Positions 23,673 to 34,048 of a stretch of 64,000 bases of DNA are shown here, piece by piece; position 1 is the first letter of the stretch; every line of letters starts with the position of its first letter. The stretch comes from Kappaphycus alvarezii. Its lineage: Eukaryota; Rhodophyta; Florideophyceae; Gigartinales; Solieriaceae. Below the pieces are notes generated by a model. That model was not told the DNA's origin and did not search any database. It saw nothing but the letters and a program-made list of their open reading frames with translations. A program made the position numbers and the translations under genes. The stretch lies in the NCBI GenBank assembly GCA_002205965.3, contig NADL03000757.1, positions 124,001 to 188,000 of the forward strand, read 5' to 3'.

Positions 23673-24248
23673 CTATTTGTCAGCAAAGTTACCTGATAAC
23701 GTGTATGAAGCAAAGTGCTTTGAGCATACCATGAGATATGCCCGCCCCTTATCCTTCTCCCCACCAATTTCTAACCCCTCCAGATCGGCAACGACATCAC
23801 TGACGTCGTCGCCTTCTGAAAAGTTGAGATCAGACCAGTCCGTCCAGTGAGCAGGAACCCACAAAAGCTCCGTGCCGTAGGGTCCCATCACAGGCAGGTT
23901 AGTAAACTTCTCCGTGGCCATAATAACCCCACTCTCGCGCCATGACGTCTGCCCATAGACGCCTTTGGGTGTTGTTTGGTAATCGGCGGCCTCCACCAAG
24001 GTGGAAGATTGGAGCTTCCCGCCACTAGGTGGCGGGGGCGGGGTGTTCGGTACCACAGGGTAGTTCACTATGGGCCTGTTTTTTGGGGGAACAGACGGAG
24101 CCGAGTGAGAACCCGACCTTAAGCCATCATGTATAGCGAACAAAAGGTCCCTCACGGAACGGTTCTTTGTGGGATCCTCCGGGATGTCCAAATGCCATTC
24201 TCCTTCATTCTCGCCCTCCTCTCCGTAATCGTCTGACAAGTTGAACAT
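23673..24248 (-). CDS. Hypothetical acidic protein, 191 aa
   Basis: Starting at the ATG at 24248, the frame encodes an acidic, soluble protein without membrane segments. It opens with MFNLSDDYGEEGENEGEWHL, has a proline-rich middle (PPPPPSGGK) and a C-terminal acidic segment (SEGDDVSDVVADLEGLE). The frame is open further upstream, but that part overlaps the plus-strand RLE remnant and lacks an ATG, so I chose this start. A TATA-like TGATAAAAAAGG lies about 20-30 bases upstream on the minus strand, which is close for a promoter. I recognise no family. It may be a host gene or an element-borne Gag-like protein. Confidence 0.35.
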   Translation of the reverse strand: MFNLSDDYGEEGENEGEWHLDIPEDPTKNRSVRDLLFAIHDGLRSGSHSAPSVPPKNRPIVNYPVVPNTPPPPPSGGKLQSSTLVEAADYQTTPKGVYGQTSWRESGVIMATEKFTNLPVMGPYGTELLWVPAHWTDWSDLNFSEGDDVSDVVADLEGLEIGGEKDKGRAYLMVCSKHFASYTLSGNFADK

Positions 24249-24322
24249 TGGGCAAAAGGGTCTACCCTTTTTTATCAGGCTCGCGGCCGGTCTGCTTTTT
24301 ATCCCCTGAAATTTCTTGACAA

Positions 24323-24915
24323 GTGCGACGTATGTTACAGTACAGTACACTGATGACCGTTCACTGTAGAGCGCAAGACCTGCAGAAAGCGGCCCGTCAC
24401 CCCGCCGTCGAACTGCGGGACGGGATCCATCGCACAAGGCCAGACATCCGGGCAATGGGAAGCAATGGAGGTACGGACTTCTTCGACGTCAAGTTCGTCA
24501 ACCCCCTGGTGCCCTCCCGCAGGAGTGTGCACACTTTTGAACTGCTTATGTCCCTCAATGCGGCCGTCTCCACGAAGCATAGAAGATAGGAATCTTTTAT
24601 CACAACTTCCGTGGTATGCTCGTGCCTATCCTTATATCTACTCTCGGAGGTTGGCACTCAGACGCCTATAGGGTGCTAACCGATGTCGCGCGGAACTTGG
24701 CCGTAAGGGCGATAGAGACCTATAGCAAGGTCCGAGCAGTGCTTACTCAAAGGCACGCTGCCGCGGCCGTAATTTACAACGTCGCATGCTTGCTGGCCGG
24801 CCGTGAGCCGGGTTTTAGGGAAAATGAAGACGCACAGTACTACTGGTCGTTCTGCATACTCCGATACACGGCTGTTATGACGAATCATGACAAAACACGC
24901 TGCACATATCACTAG
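24323..24915 (+). pseudogene. RLE endonuclease tail of a non-LTR element
   Basis: Frame 24323-24589 reads RTRPDIRAMGSNGGTDFF followed by DVKFVNPLVPSR. Frame 24616-24915 reads PILISTLGGWHSDAYRVLTD and RHAAAAVIYNVACLLAG. The RPDI, D-containing strand and following ST-G-G helix region match the C-terminal RLE domain and tail of reverse transcriptases of the type seen at 39.6-43.1 kb. The RPDI and FVNPL residues also match the relic at 2.85-3.0 kb. A frameshift separates the two halves near 24.6 kb, and nothing of the RT is present upstream. Confidence 0.55.
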
Positions 24916-25136
24916 CGAAAGCTCTCAGTAATACTGCCTGCGGCCAGACCAGATAGTCGATCCTCACTTCACATATTGGCATTAAAAGGTCACCTCTCCC
25001 CCCTGGTCATCCTCCTGGATATTCCGGGCAACATCCGACCATATCTTTCAAACATTAAGGCACTCCACATAACCCGCTGTACGGAGGGGTAGGATCTTTC
25101 CATGTGTTCAAGGACCTGAACCTTGCGGGAGGTGGG

Positions 25137-25421
25137 TTACACTAGACTAAGAACATCTTCAGGCAACGGCTGAACTATGCACCCACTCCGAGAAAAACAA
25201 AGGCGGACCAGAAGAAAATTCCACCGTGTAAATACGAGATCAAGATAGCTTGAAAACTTCTGAACTGCGGCCTTGAGCAGCGAGACGACCGTGATGTCAC
25301 ACGCAATAGGGCGCGACGCTGTACCTTCCGGGCTGGGGGGAGTGTACCAGGATATCGGCGGACCGGAGCGAGTCAAGAGTTCATTGGCACGTCGATGCCT
25401 GGGCGGCCGACCCCAACCCAA
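25137..25421 (-). pseudogene. RLE fragment, inverted relative to its neighbour
   Basis: The minus-strand frame contains GPPISWYTPPSPEGTASRPI followed by ACDITVVSLLKAA. This matches the plus-strand sequence at about 25775-25900 (GPPISLCNPPTPEG, ACDITVVSPFKAV). It is a short inverted copy of the endonuclease strand region. Confidence 0.5.
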
Positions 25422-26322
25422 CCGATCACGGCGACCCCGACATCCTATACCGCATCCGTGGCCTAGCGTTCCGCCTCAGCCCCGCTGCGGGCTTCCTCTT
25501 CGTCCACCCTACGGAAGCAAAAAAGGTACACACCACACACTGGCAGACCGTGCTCCGCCGTCACTTCGGACTGCCCGTATACGACGATTCTAATCTATGC
25601 CCATGACCTGTGACCACCCCTTGGACACCCTCGGGGATCAAGCTGCCGACCTCGGCTGCCCTGGTTTCGGCCGTCGTCACCGCCATGACTCGCTCTGTTT
25701 TGCGTTTGCGACACACGTTACCCGCGCCGCGGGTCTGGATACTCGGCGCGAGGTTCCGCTCCTCGTCCCGGTCACTGAGCTCCGGCCCGCCGATATCCTT
25801 GTGCAACCCCCCAACCCCGGAAGGCACAACGTTGCGCCCCATTGCGTGTGACATCACTGTCGTCTCGCCGTTCAAGGCAGTTCGCACCAAGGCGGCCCAG
25901 TTTGCCAGTGGCATTGCAGACGCGGCGGCCCGCGACAAGGTTACAACACTGGAACGCAACCTCGCCCGACGCCTCCCTGTTACCTCACCTCACCCATCTT
26001 CTGCGCCAAAGAGGCCTGACTTCACGTTTTGACCCCTGGCGTTGGATTCCCTGGGATCCCCTTCCCACGGTACCATAGCTTTCACTGAGGAGTTATTTCC
26101 GCGGATCGCGTCCAAGTTTCACTCGACACCCGGTGTTATTCGTCGCCGTATCTACCAGCGACTGAGTTGCACCCGATGGTCATCCATTGCCCAAGTCATC
26201 CTCTCACGGGCCCACATGCGCATGGACGACGAGATACAACTGGTTAGGTCTAAGCCGCATAGTTAGACCGTGCGAAATCCCCAGTAGATACTGAATTCAT
26301 TAAACTTGTTTCTTCTAGTGTA
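25371..26322 (+). pseudogene. C-terminal third of a non-LTR RT: linker, zinc finger, RLE
   Basis: Read across several frames, the plus strand gives a post-RT linker (THWQTVLRRHFGLPVYDD) and a CCHC-like finger (DTLGDQAADLGCPGFG). The RLE motifs follow: RRHRHDSL, then ELRPADILV and CDITVVSPFKAV. The tail ends PGVIRRRIYQRLSC...ILSRAHMRMDDEIQL with a stop at 26264-26266. The 3' non-coding part, to about 26322, is shared with the minus-strand copy ending near 33173, so this is probably the real 3' end of the element family. Frameshifts near 25.6, 25.85 and 26.0 kb make it non-functional. It is 5'-truncated, as is usual after target-primed reverse transcription. Confidence 0.6.
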
Positions 26323-27277
26323 ATCATAACCGCTTCCAGACAACCACAACTACAACGAAGAAAACCGCCGAACGAACAAACTTGGCGACGGGCTGACAGG
26401 GCTGCGCAGAGCACGTTCCTTCGAAGACTGTAACAAAGACAGCAGGTTGAAACGCGATAGGAAACAGCGAACTTTGTAAAGCCTGTTCGAGTGGAAGAGC
26501 CGTACTTACACGCCTTCCCAGGTCGTCCCACGGGCGCTGGGGGCGCTGGACGACAATCCACTTGAAACAGCCATCGACAACAGCAACGATGCAGCGAGAG
26601 GTCTTGAGCATGGTTCTTCTATCGCAAGAACTTGCGAACGGACATACAGTAGGTCCGGTATCAGCGTCAAGTGCAGCGCGGGCGCCAATATTAACGAAGA
26701 CAGAATTTGAGGAGGTCAGTAAGAAGGGGAGGATGAAAGAAACCAAGCACCACCTCTGAGACGCTACTGCAAAGTACAGTACCGTGCAGTACTGCGTTAA
26801 AGTACTGTACTGTACTGCATGGCCCAATCATTTACCAAGACTAATACTGTACTGTAGCAGGCAAGGTGTGCAGAAATCCTGCATTTACAGGAGAGATTTC
26901 AACAGCAATCGGATAAGCGCGATACTGTTACAGTACGTACAGTGCGATACTGTGCTATTGCGCAGTGCGAAAATTTTTTCAAGTCCAAACTTCTGCCATC
27001 TTCGAGGAGTCTTATTTCCAGTACTCAGCCTTGACAGTTGAGATCAAGAGTGGCACACGTCAGCGATCACACCCACTCACTTGAATCCGACATGGAACAT
27101 GTGGCCCCACTTCAGGAAATGGCATTACTTTCCAAATAATAAATAACCCAAAATTTTCCCATAAAGGATCGTAACTTCCGTACAATACTGTACATCGTGA
27201 CATATCTGCAATGCCATTGTTTACATGACCAGCATTGCTATCTACTGGAGAAAAAAATCCACAGTTACACCCAGGAA
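26323..27277. promoter_or_regulatory. Intergenic region upstream of the ArsS-like gene, GTAC palindromes
   Basis: The region from about 26770 to 27195 carries many copies of GTACAGTAC / TACTGTAC, some back to back (26800-26820, 26845-26858, 26930-26950, 27183-27192). No CAAT or clear TATA element is seen. Whether the palindromes regulate the gene is unknown. Confidence 0.4.
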
Positions 27278-28621
27278 ATGCGCCTCTGCTATCTAAAGTC
27301 CTCTGACCTGCGGTACCCGCAAACGTCCCGCCTCCGATCCAGTAACATTCAAAAAGACCCCGTCACCAACAGCTCTCATCTGCATTCGTCTCATAACAGC
27401 CACAGTTGTGCCAACGAGCCCCGCAACTTTCAAAAATGCTCGCCCTTGCCCCAGCCTTCATCACATACCCTCTCCCTATCCGTCGCTCATCCCCAAATTC
27501 CCAAACGGCAACTCACCCAGCCGTCAACCTCGATGCACAACTACCCCCCTCCTCCCAAATCCCTCCCCACCCCTGCATCCTCCCCACCGCCTTCCATTCC
27601 ATCTAAGCCATCCACGCCATCCTTACCATCTCCGCTCTCCACCCTTCCCATCCCCTCCTTTCGTCAAACCCTCTCCACCCATTTCCCGACTCCCAGCCTT
27701 CTCCGCTACAACCCTTCTACCCTCCAAATTAACATAGGCCTCACCTGTAACCAGGCCTGTCTCCACTGCCACGTCGCGTCTTCACCTGCCCGAACCGAAT
27801 CCATGTCCCCACTCACTGCGTCTCGTCTCGTTCATATTGCATCCCTAACCCCTTCCCTCACCACCGTCGACATCACCGGCGGCGCTCCCGAAATGCACTC
27901 CCAGTTCCGTTACTTGGTCACCGCCTTTTCCCGACTCGGTCTCCAGGTTCTGGACCGCTGTAATTTGACTGTTCTCCAGCAACCAGATCAACAAGACCTT
28001 ATCCCCTTCCTTGCTCAACACAATGTCAAGGTTATCGCCTCCTTGCCGTGCTATACCATCGATAATGTCAACAAACAGCGCGGCAACGGCGTCTTTGATG
28101 ACAGTATCCTCGCACTGCAAAGGCTAAACGATGCTGGTTACGGCCAACCCGGCTCTCCCCTGGAACTGGATTTGGTATTTAACCCCCTCGGTCCCCAACT
28201 CCCACCCCCCCAAGAGGTGCTCGAGGCCGATTACAAGCGAGAATTGCGTAAAGCATTTGGCATTGAATTTTCCAAGCTCATTTGCATAACCAACATGCCA
28301 ATCAAGCGCTTTGCCGACGACTTGGTCCGCCAAAATCGTTTGCTCGAATACATGGACTTGCTGGTATCCACGTTTAATCCCGACATCGTCCCGTCAGTCA
28401 TGTGCCGAAGCATGGTCCATGTTGCATGGGACGGACGGATATACGACTGCGATTTCAATTACGCGTTAGAAATGACCTTGCCGAACGGAAACGGTCGGGA
28501 TTTGACAGTTTTTGATATCGAATCGCTTAATGAGATGGTGAAACGCCCCATACGGACAAGTTCCCACTGCTATGGATGCACCGCCGGGAGCGGATCTAGT
28601 TGCGCGGGGTCTTTGGCCTGA
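27278..28621 (+). CDS. arsS: ArsS-like radical SAM protein (arsenosugar biosynthesis type)
   Basis: The frame encodes 447 residues from the first in-frame ATG. A weakly conserved, Ser/Pro-rich N-terminal extension of about 120 residues precedes the enzyme core. The radical SAM cluster motif CX3CX2C (CNQACLHC) lies at 27746-27769 and should bind the 4Fe-4S cluster that cleaves S-adenosylmethionine. Downstream are TNMPIKRF, a VMCRSMVHVAWDGRIYDCDF block and the C-terminal CYGCTAGSGSSCAG, the Cys-rich DUF3641 end typical of the ArsS family. Known members are proposed to add the deoxyadenosyl group to dimethylarsenite on the way to arsenosugars. A second ATG at 27533 would give about 362 residues, closer to the family length, and could be the true start. 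The extension could hold a targeting peptide. AATAAA lies at 28735-28740. Family is secure, substrate inferred. Confidence 0.88.
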   Translation: MRLCYLKSSDLRYPQTSRLRSSNIQKDPVTNSSHLHSSHNSHSCANEPRNFQKCSPLPQPSSHTLSLSVAHPQIPKRQLTQPSTSMHNYPPPPKSLPTPASSPPPSIPSKPSTPSLPSPLSTLPIPSFRQTLSTHFPTPSLLRYNPSTLQINIGLTCNQACLHCHVASSPARTESMSPLTASRLVHIASLTPSLTTVDITGGAPEMHSQFRYLVTAFSRLGLQVLDRCNLTVLQQPDQQDLIPFLAQHNVKVIASLPCYTIDNVNKQRGNGVFDDSILALQRLNDAGYGQPGSPLELDLVFNPLGPQLPPPQEVLEADYKRELRKAFGIEFSKLICITNMPIKRFADDLVRQNRLLEYMDLLVSTFNPDIVPSVMCRSMVHVAWDGRIYDCDFNYALEMTLPNGNGRDLTVFDIESLNEMVKRPIRTSSHCYGCTAGSGSSCAGSLA

Positions 28622-29474
28622 CTATACGAAACTACAGCGGAAGCCCCTGCAGAAGCTGCGCCAGCTGGGCAAGTTCCAACACGTTGCAAATTGTGCAACT
28701 AGATTTTCCACAAGGCTCATTTTTGTGTAGCAAAAATAAAGTTTAGATGGAGGCCGACGCTTTCGTCATCTCCATCTCCGTACTCTCAGCTTTCTCCGTC
28801 TGTTAAGTCGTCCGTTACCGCGAGTCTGTTTCGCGACGATTTCAGTGGTTGTGTAAAATTGGGCTGCCACTGCTAACTTCCCTGTGTATGAGCTTTTTTA
28901 GTTCATACTTGCAAGCAACACCTGCACAAAGGAGATGGGAAAATTATTGCACGGTGATGATGAGAAGGGCTTCTGCATGATGCTGACATGAGTCATTTGC
29001 AAAATCCAGCTCGTCAGCGGACGAGGCTTGAAATGAGTGTGCTCGCAAAACCTAGTGATAGTGCAGAGTCGTTTGCTCTCCGTGTTTGGGAACTTGACGA
29101 ACAGGTGGCCTCTACAACACGCTAGTAGTCTGGCTCGAGGACTCAATTCGCTGTCCAGGGCTCCGTTCTCCAACTTGCCAATATCTGGAAGGTATGGGCC
29201 TAATCGGTGAGCCATCACGACATCCCTCTCGCAGATGTTATCCGGAAAACCCGGTTCTCGTAATTCAAATTACGCACGCTATGGTAGAAATATCACGGTG
29301 ATGAGCAGTTTGTCCAAACGTAAACATCACATCGATGTAACTAGCAGGACCCCCGCTCGCTGCATGACAATCACAAAATACTAGTTGCAACGATGCAATG
29401 AGCAAGGTTACCTTGAGCCTTAGAGATGCAAGAGTGGTTTTCAAAACAAATACTAACTGTGCAGGTTGTGTGTA
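28622..29474. other. Intergenic space between two convergent genes
   Basis: It contains the AATAAA polyadenylation signal of the upstream gene (28735-28740). No further gene is supported; the frame at 28898-29218 on the minus strand has no recognisable features. Confidence 0.5.
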
Positions 29475-30679
29475 TCAAACAGCCTCAGCCACCGGGTGGC
29501 CTTCAAAGTAGAGCAACTGATCGTCGGCCAACACCATGTCACGGGCTTTTTTCAACACCTCAACCTCACTTTCTTCCTTTCCCAAAATCCAAGAATGGTA
29601 CAAAAACTTGTGCTTGCGGTTTAGCGGCACAATCGGTTGATCCAGTACCTCGGCCATTTCGATCTGCACATTAGCGGCATAAAGACGGGCGTCGCGCATC
29701 TCCTCGTCAGACGGCACATAAACTGGTAATTCAACGAGTTCGACATAATTAACAAGCTGGGTCATGGTACGAAACAGATGCTCCCGAAACCGAATGGTCT
29801 CCCAAGACATATTGAAATGTTTGTACGGAAAGCGAATGCACACTGGCTTTACCGGGAGCCCTGCGTTGAAGACGCCGGTGCGGAAGGGAACCATTGCGGT
29901 ACCATTAGTAGTGGTCCCTTCCGGGAATATGACGAGCTTGCTAAGGCAAGCAGGACAGCCTGGACAATTCTGACGCTTTTGATGACACACATAGGTAGAC
30001 TTGATGCGATAGATAAGCTGCGAGGTGAGAGATGCGCCGGGACGAACAAACATGCACTGCAAGGCGCGAGCGAGACTACCAATAATCGGGGTATGTTCGA
30101 GCTCGCCTTTGGCGACAAAGGAGCCGTGATACTTGCACAAAAGGGTTAGGATATCAATGTAGCCGAGGTGATTGGCGACAATCACATATGCTTTTGTCGG
30201 GTTTGGGGACGGGGATGGGGCGTGGTCGGAGAGGAATGGCGAGGTGGAATGGCGAATGTGATAGACGCCAAACGAGAAGAAGAGCATAGAACGGGCGACG
30301 GGGAACATAACGGCGAGGAGAAGCTTGCGGAAGGGATGAAGCGGCTTGAGTAGGGGATCCTGGTCAAAGTCCTTGTCCGGGTCGTCGGGGTTTGGTAGCG
30401 GGTATGGGGGGATGTGGAAGGGAGGCCGAAGGTTGCGAGTGAGGAGATGAAGAGGAGGAGTGCGGTGGAAAGGAAGAGGTAGAGGACACGGAGGGGGAAG
30501 AGAGAGATGAGGACGAGGAATGTCTTGGCACGTTCGTAGAGAGTCCATGGGGGGCTGACGCGATTGTAAGGAAGGAAATAGGAATGGACTTGGTCACGCG
30601 TAGGGGTTGAGGATTCAGTCGGTTGGGAGTCGGAGGGTGGGGAAGATGAGGGTGACGACTCTCTCACGTCTTCTCCCAT
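29475..30679 (-). CDS. Membrane glycerolipid (lysophospholipid) acyltransferase, one frameshift
   Basis: The protein begins at the ATG at 30679 with a Ser/Pro-rich head, then a hydrophobic segment (ERAKTFLVLISLFPLRVLYL, then more Leu/Phe). Near 30406-30411 a six-base G run (C on the coding strand) coincides with a shift to the frame that continues to 29475. One extra base there would give one protein of about 401 residues, normal for plant and algal LPEAT/LPCAT-type enzymes. A second hydrophobic segment (LLLAVMFPVARSMLFFSFGV) follows. PlsC motifs are clear: NHLGYID (NHX4D, catalytic, about 30173), FVRPGAS, VIFPEGTTTNG, and FRTGVFNAGLPVKPV. A Cys cluster (NCPGCPAC) sits between motifs. It should acylate lysophospholipids in the ER or plastid membrane; exact substrate unknown. 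It faces the ArsS-like gene tail to tail. The shift may be a sequencing error or a real mutation. Confidence 0.85.
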
Positions 30680-32515
30680 GATTGAGTGGGAGTCAGGACG
30701 GTGGGTGGCAGGAAGTGGAAAGGACTCGGAGGATGAAATTGAGATGGTAATGGTGGCAGCAGTTACCGAAGCATTTGAGTTTCTTGGGGAAATGAGAAAT
30801 TGGAGTCTGTTAAACGATGGCGCAACAGCGCAGAAGCATGAAAAGCAGATTCGGATACGAGTGCAGTGTTTGTGTGTGGGCAAGCTTGGGCGGGAGGGTC
30901 GTGTAGGCGGCGCGTGGAAGGCAGAGAGAATGCGAAGCGAAACAGGACTGCGGTTGGTATTCAATGCAAAATGGGGGCTGTGGTTGAAATGACAAGGAAG
31001 GTGAAGCGGTTCGGCCGAGTTTTCAATATTTTGGCGACAAAGTAAACTGCGGTATTGGTGGTGTGAAAGGTTACAATATCCACTGGATACAGCGGTCCAG
31101 TGGCGCTAAACGAGTACCAATTGATACAATGACCAACGCAGCCTTTGGTGTACTTTACGGTACATTACTGTACAGTGCTGTACTGTACAGTAGAGCATTT
31201 CTGTAATGCAGCACTGGACAAGACGTGGTGACACATCACTGACGCTTTACTGAGATTGGCGCAACGTGGGACTTGCATTTTGTATTTGTTGAGCAGAACG
31301 GCGTAATTTAATTTAATTTGAAGACTTTTGTTTCGTGACGTACTGTACGTACTGTACAGTGCTGTGCTGTAACGCTTGAATGTAACGCAACCACAGCTGG
31401 ACCGTGCTATACCAAAGTCTTGTAACGAAATACTGTAAAAATACTTTAACATTGGACTTGATTTGAATCTGATTTTGTTTCTACTGTGCCGTCAATGCGT
31501 ACCCAAACTCGACTAGCATCCTGCAAATGGCCCGTCAGAGTACCCAGACATTTGCTGTAAAGCAACGGGAAGGGTAAAATTTTGTCCATGACTTGTTTTG
31601 TGTACCGCAGAGAAACGAATTTCCCGCAAAATGTGGACATTCGCTGCATGGCAAACATTTGCTGCACAGCTGGATTATCCGGGGCGAGTTATTGCTACTG
31701 AGCAGCTATTCACTTGCTCTACGTTTCTATCCTTTCTCTCTTTCTCTCTCTATCCTTTTGAGCTTTGTTTGTCGACTTGGCTTGGCGGTAGATTAGGGTT
31801 GTGTTTGTAACCTGAAATTATGACTGATTGTAGAAAGTAACTGAGCCTCTCTTTTCATTGTTTTCTTGGAGTCCGACTGTCGTTCGCGCAGTGGTGGCCC
31901 TAGAGTGACATTGCTACTTCAGAACAAGAGACCTTTTATTTTGCAGATTTTAGAAGAAGATCAAGCCATGAACCCAGTCTGGAATAAGAATTCAATCATT
32001 TCTATTAAGCATGCTGTAATTTACCTGCCTGTCTATACCGAAGTTCGCGACATTATTTACCTTACAATCGACCATATCTTTCAAATATTAAATCACCCCA
32101 CATTTTCCCCACTTACTAGATTAGCCCTAACACGAATGTAACAAAGCTGCAATATGATACCATACTGTACAGTACAGTACTGTACAGTAGAGTATCTCCT
32201 AGTAAAATTTCGAATGTCTGCTATCATCACCTGAGACACGATTAATCGCAACAAAAGAACAATCGCATCTTTTTCTACAAAATGAAGACGTCCGCCGTTC
32301 TCTTCGATACCTACACCGCACCCCCGAAATCCGATTCATAGCCCTCCGAGGTCTCGCAGTAGATAGATACATCCCGTGTTTTCCCGTTATGAGGCAAGTA
32401 TTAACCCGAATTATTCCATCTATGCTCCGAAGAAATAACCACTTCTGTGTCAACTTTACAGTGTTTTGACTTTCAGACCATTAGCTTGGTGATGCGCATT
32501 AAAACAACCCAGTAG
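30680..32515. promoter_or_regulatory. Region upstream of the acyltransferase with GTAC palindrome clusters
   Basis: Dense GTACAGTAC / TACTGTAC copies occur at 31146-31195, 31337-31372 and 32162-32192. The last is an almost uninterrupted run of alternating GTAC palindromes. No gene is supported here; the open frames are short and unlike proteins. Confidence 0.4.
32158..32195. repeat. Run of nested GTAC palindromes
   Basis: Alternating ACTGTAC and AGTAC units form overlapping perfect palindromes over more than 25 bp. Similar runs lie at 26766-26820, 31146-31195, 31337-31372 and 44995-45009. Confidence 0.85.
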
Positions 32516-33037
32516 ATGTACCGTGCAAGTACCACACTTCAACTTGGAATACCACCACAATCTGATAGCGCTGGCACCGAGCGTCATCAAGCAGCAACCG
32601 ATTTTGCACAAAATAATTCTCAGCAGCAAAAGCCAGAGTTTGCTTTGTGCATCGATCTGCTCTTGATTCCCTTTCCAGGCTGCCTTTGTTGTACAAACAT
32701 GCACGTTCATACGCTTATCTATATCGCGTTGCGTGGTACTACCATCACATTCTTTTGCTACATTACAGCGCCATCGACAGCAATACTGAACATCAATACC
32801 GCTCAGTGCAACCCTGCGGTTCTGCTTGCGCTACGTGTAATCATTGAACCCGAACAGTATATGACTCCCAGTAAGCGTGATGTAGGAGGCACGTCTTTGT
32901 GCTACGCGAGCACTCAACAACATCCTGCTTGGAATGATTCAAATATTCAAGACGGAGCGTCCCTCGGACTGCAACGCGCGCATTACGTGAACGAACAATA
33001 TGATACCAATGATAGCCCGTGGGCCATGGTACTGTAA
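32516..33037 (+). CDS. Hypothetical 173-aa frame, doubtful
   Basis: An ATG-started open frame has a hydrophobic middle (LLLIPFPGCLCC, then LIYIALRGTTITFFCYI) and a polar C-terminal third. I recognise no family and see no TATA box. It may be a membrane protein or a chance frame; the lack of any homologous copy in the window gives no help. Confidence 0.2.
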   Translation: MYRASTTLQLGIPPQSDSAGTERHQAATDFAQNNSQQQKPEFALCIDLLLIPFPGCLCCTNMHVHTLIYIALRGTTITFFCYITAPSTAILNINTAQCNPAVLLALRVIIEPEQYMTPSKRDVGGTSLCYASTQQHPAWNDSNIQDGASLGLQRAHYVNEQYDTNDSPWAMVL

Positions 33038-33172
33038 GAGTGCAGGGCCTTTCTGTGTTTCAACAAACTAGCGGGCGTCGTGTGCACCTGAAATCTCCGG
33101 CGCCCAAACGGCCTTATACATAAATTACCACCTCAACTGGTAGTACCCCTGTGACGTCCGAACTCGCACCAT

Positions 33173-34045
33173 TAGATCGAAAGAAGCTTTATGCATTCAG
33201 TCTCTACTGGGGATTGCGCACGGTCTAACCACCGTATACGGCTCAGACCTAACCGGATGTACCTCGTCGTCCATGCGCGTAGGGCCCGTGAGAGGATAGC
33301 TTGAGCAATGGGTGACCATAGGGGTGCAACTCAGTCGCTGGTAAAAACGGCGGCGGATAACACCGGGTGTCGAGTGATACACTGGCGGTATTACGTAAGA
33401 TTACGAGCAAATCGGTTGAGTCGCATCAGCCGCATGCAAAGGGGCAAGTGAAAGGACAGCCCGTGCCGATGAGGACCAAATGACCGTGCTGAGACGCTGA
33501 TAGGTGCGTCAGCGGGTCACACTGTTGGTCGCGTGGTGGCGGCGGGCGATCGGGGGATGTAGTCTTCGAGGAGGCAGATGGTGGCAGGGGAGGGTGTGCC
33601 GAGTTAGTCAAAGGCGACCGGTTGGAACCGGAACCCTAAAGCTCGGGACCAGGTCGCGCGGGGCGCACCGGGAAATCTTCGGCTGGAAGTCCGAAAACTT
33701 CGAGCGATGAGCCGCGTCTGCGGCGCCAATGGGGGCATGGGAGTCTTTGGTGAGGACAGAGGGCCGAAAGGAAGGGACACACCACGGTGATGTCCCATCC
33801 AGCAGTACAGGCTTGCGGGCCGAGCTGTGGGCAAGGGGGTAGACGAGGAGGTCGGCGGGCCGGAGTTTAGTCCTGGGGACGAGGAGTGGGGCCTCCACCC
33901 GGCAATCAAGCGCGGCGGCGCCCACAAGCTGGGAGGCGATCGCGTTGCGTCGGAGGTGGTGCCTGTGGAGGCGGCTTAATTCTTGCGGTCAATGTAAACA
34001 GCGAGGCCGAGACGGCGTTGTATCATGATGGGCCAGTGTGCCTTA
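33173..34045 (-). pseudogene. C-terminal part of a non-LTR RT: linker, RLE domain, 3' end
   Basis: On the minus strand, directly left of the Copia LTR, the post-RT linker appears (AHWPIMIQRRLGLAVYIDR), matching THWQTVLRRHFGLPVYDD at 25.5 kb. Then come ASQLVGAAALDCRVEAPLL, RTKLRPADLLVY and, in other frames, FRFQPVAFD and PGVIRRRFYQRLSC. The 3' non-coding tail (CCCCAGTAGAGACTGAAT and following) matches that of the plus-strand copy ending near 26322. Finger and RHN regions are deleted or unreadable. It is thus a second member of the same family with the same 3' end, frameshifted and inactive. Confidence 0.6.
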
Positions 34046-34048
34046 GAG

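Noticed and set aside
25561..25959. Minus-strand 132-codon frame
   Set aside because: It is antisense to the RLE motifs that read on the plus strand.
27406..27606. Alternative frame over the N-terminal part of the ArsS-like gene that starts like a transit peptide (MLALAPAFITYPLPIRR)
   Set aside because: It is not in frame with the enzyme core and would need a frameshift or splice of which I see no sign; kept only as a possibility when the start is mapped.
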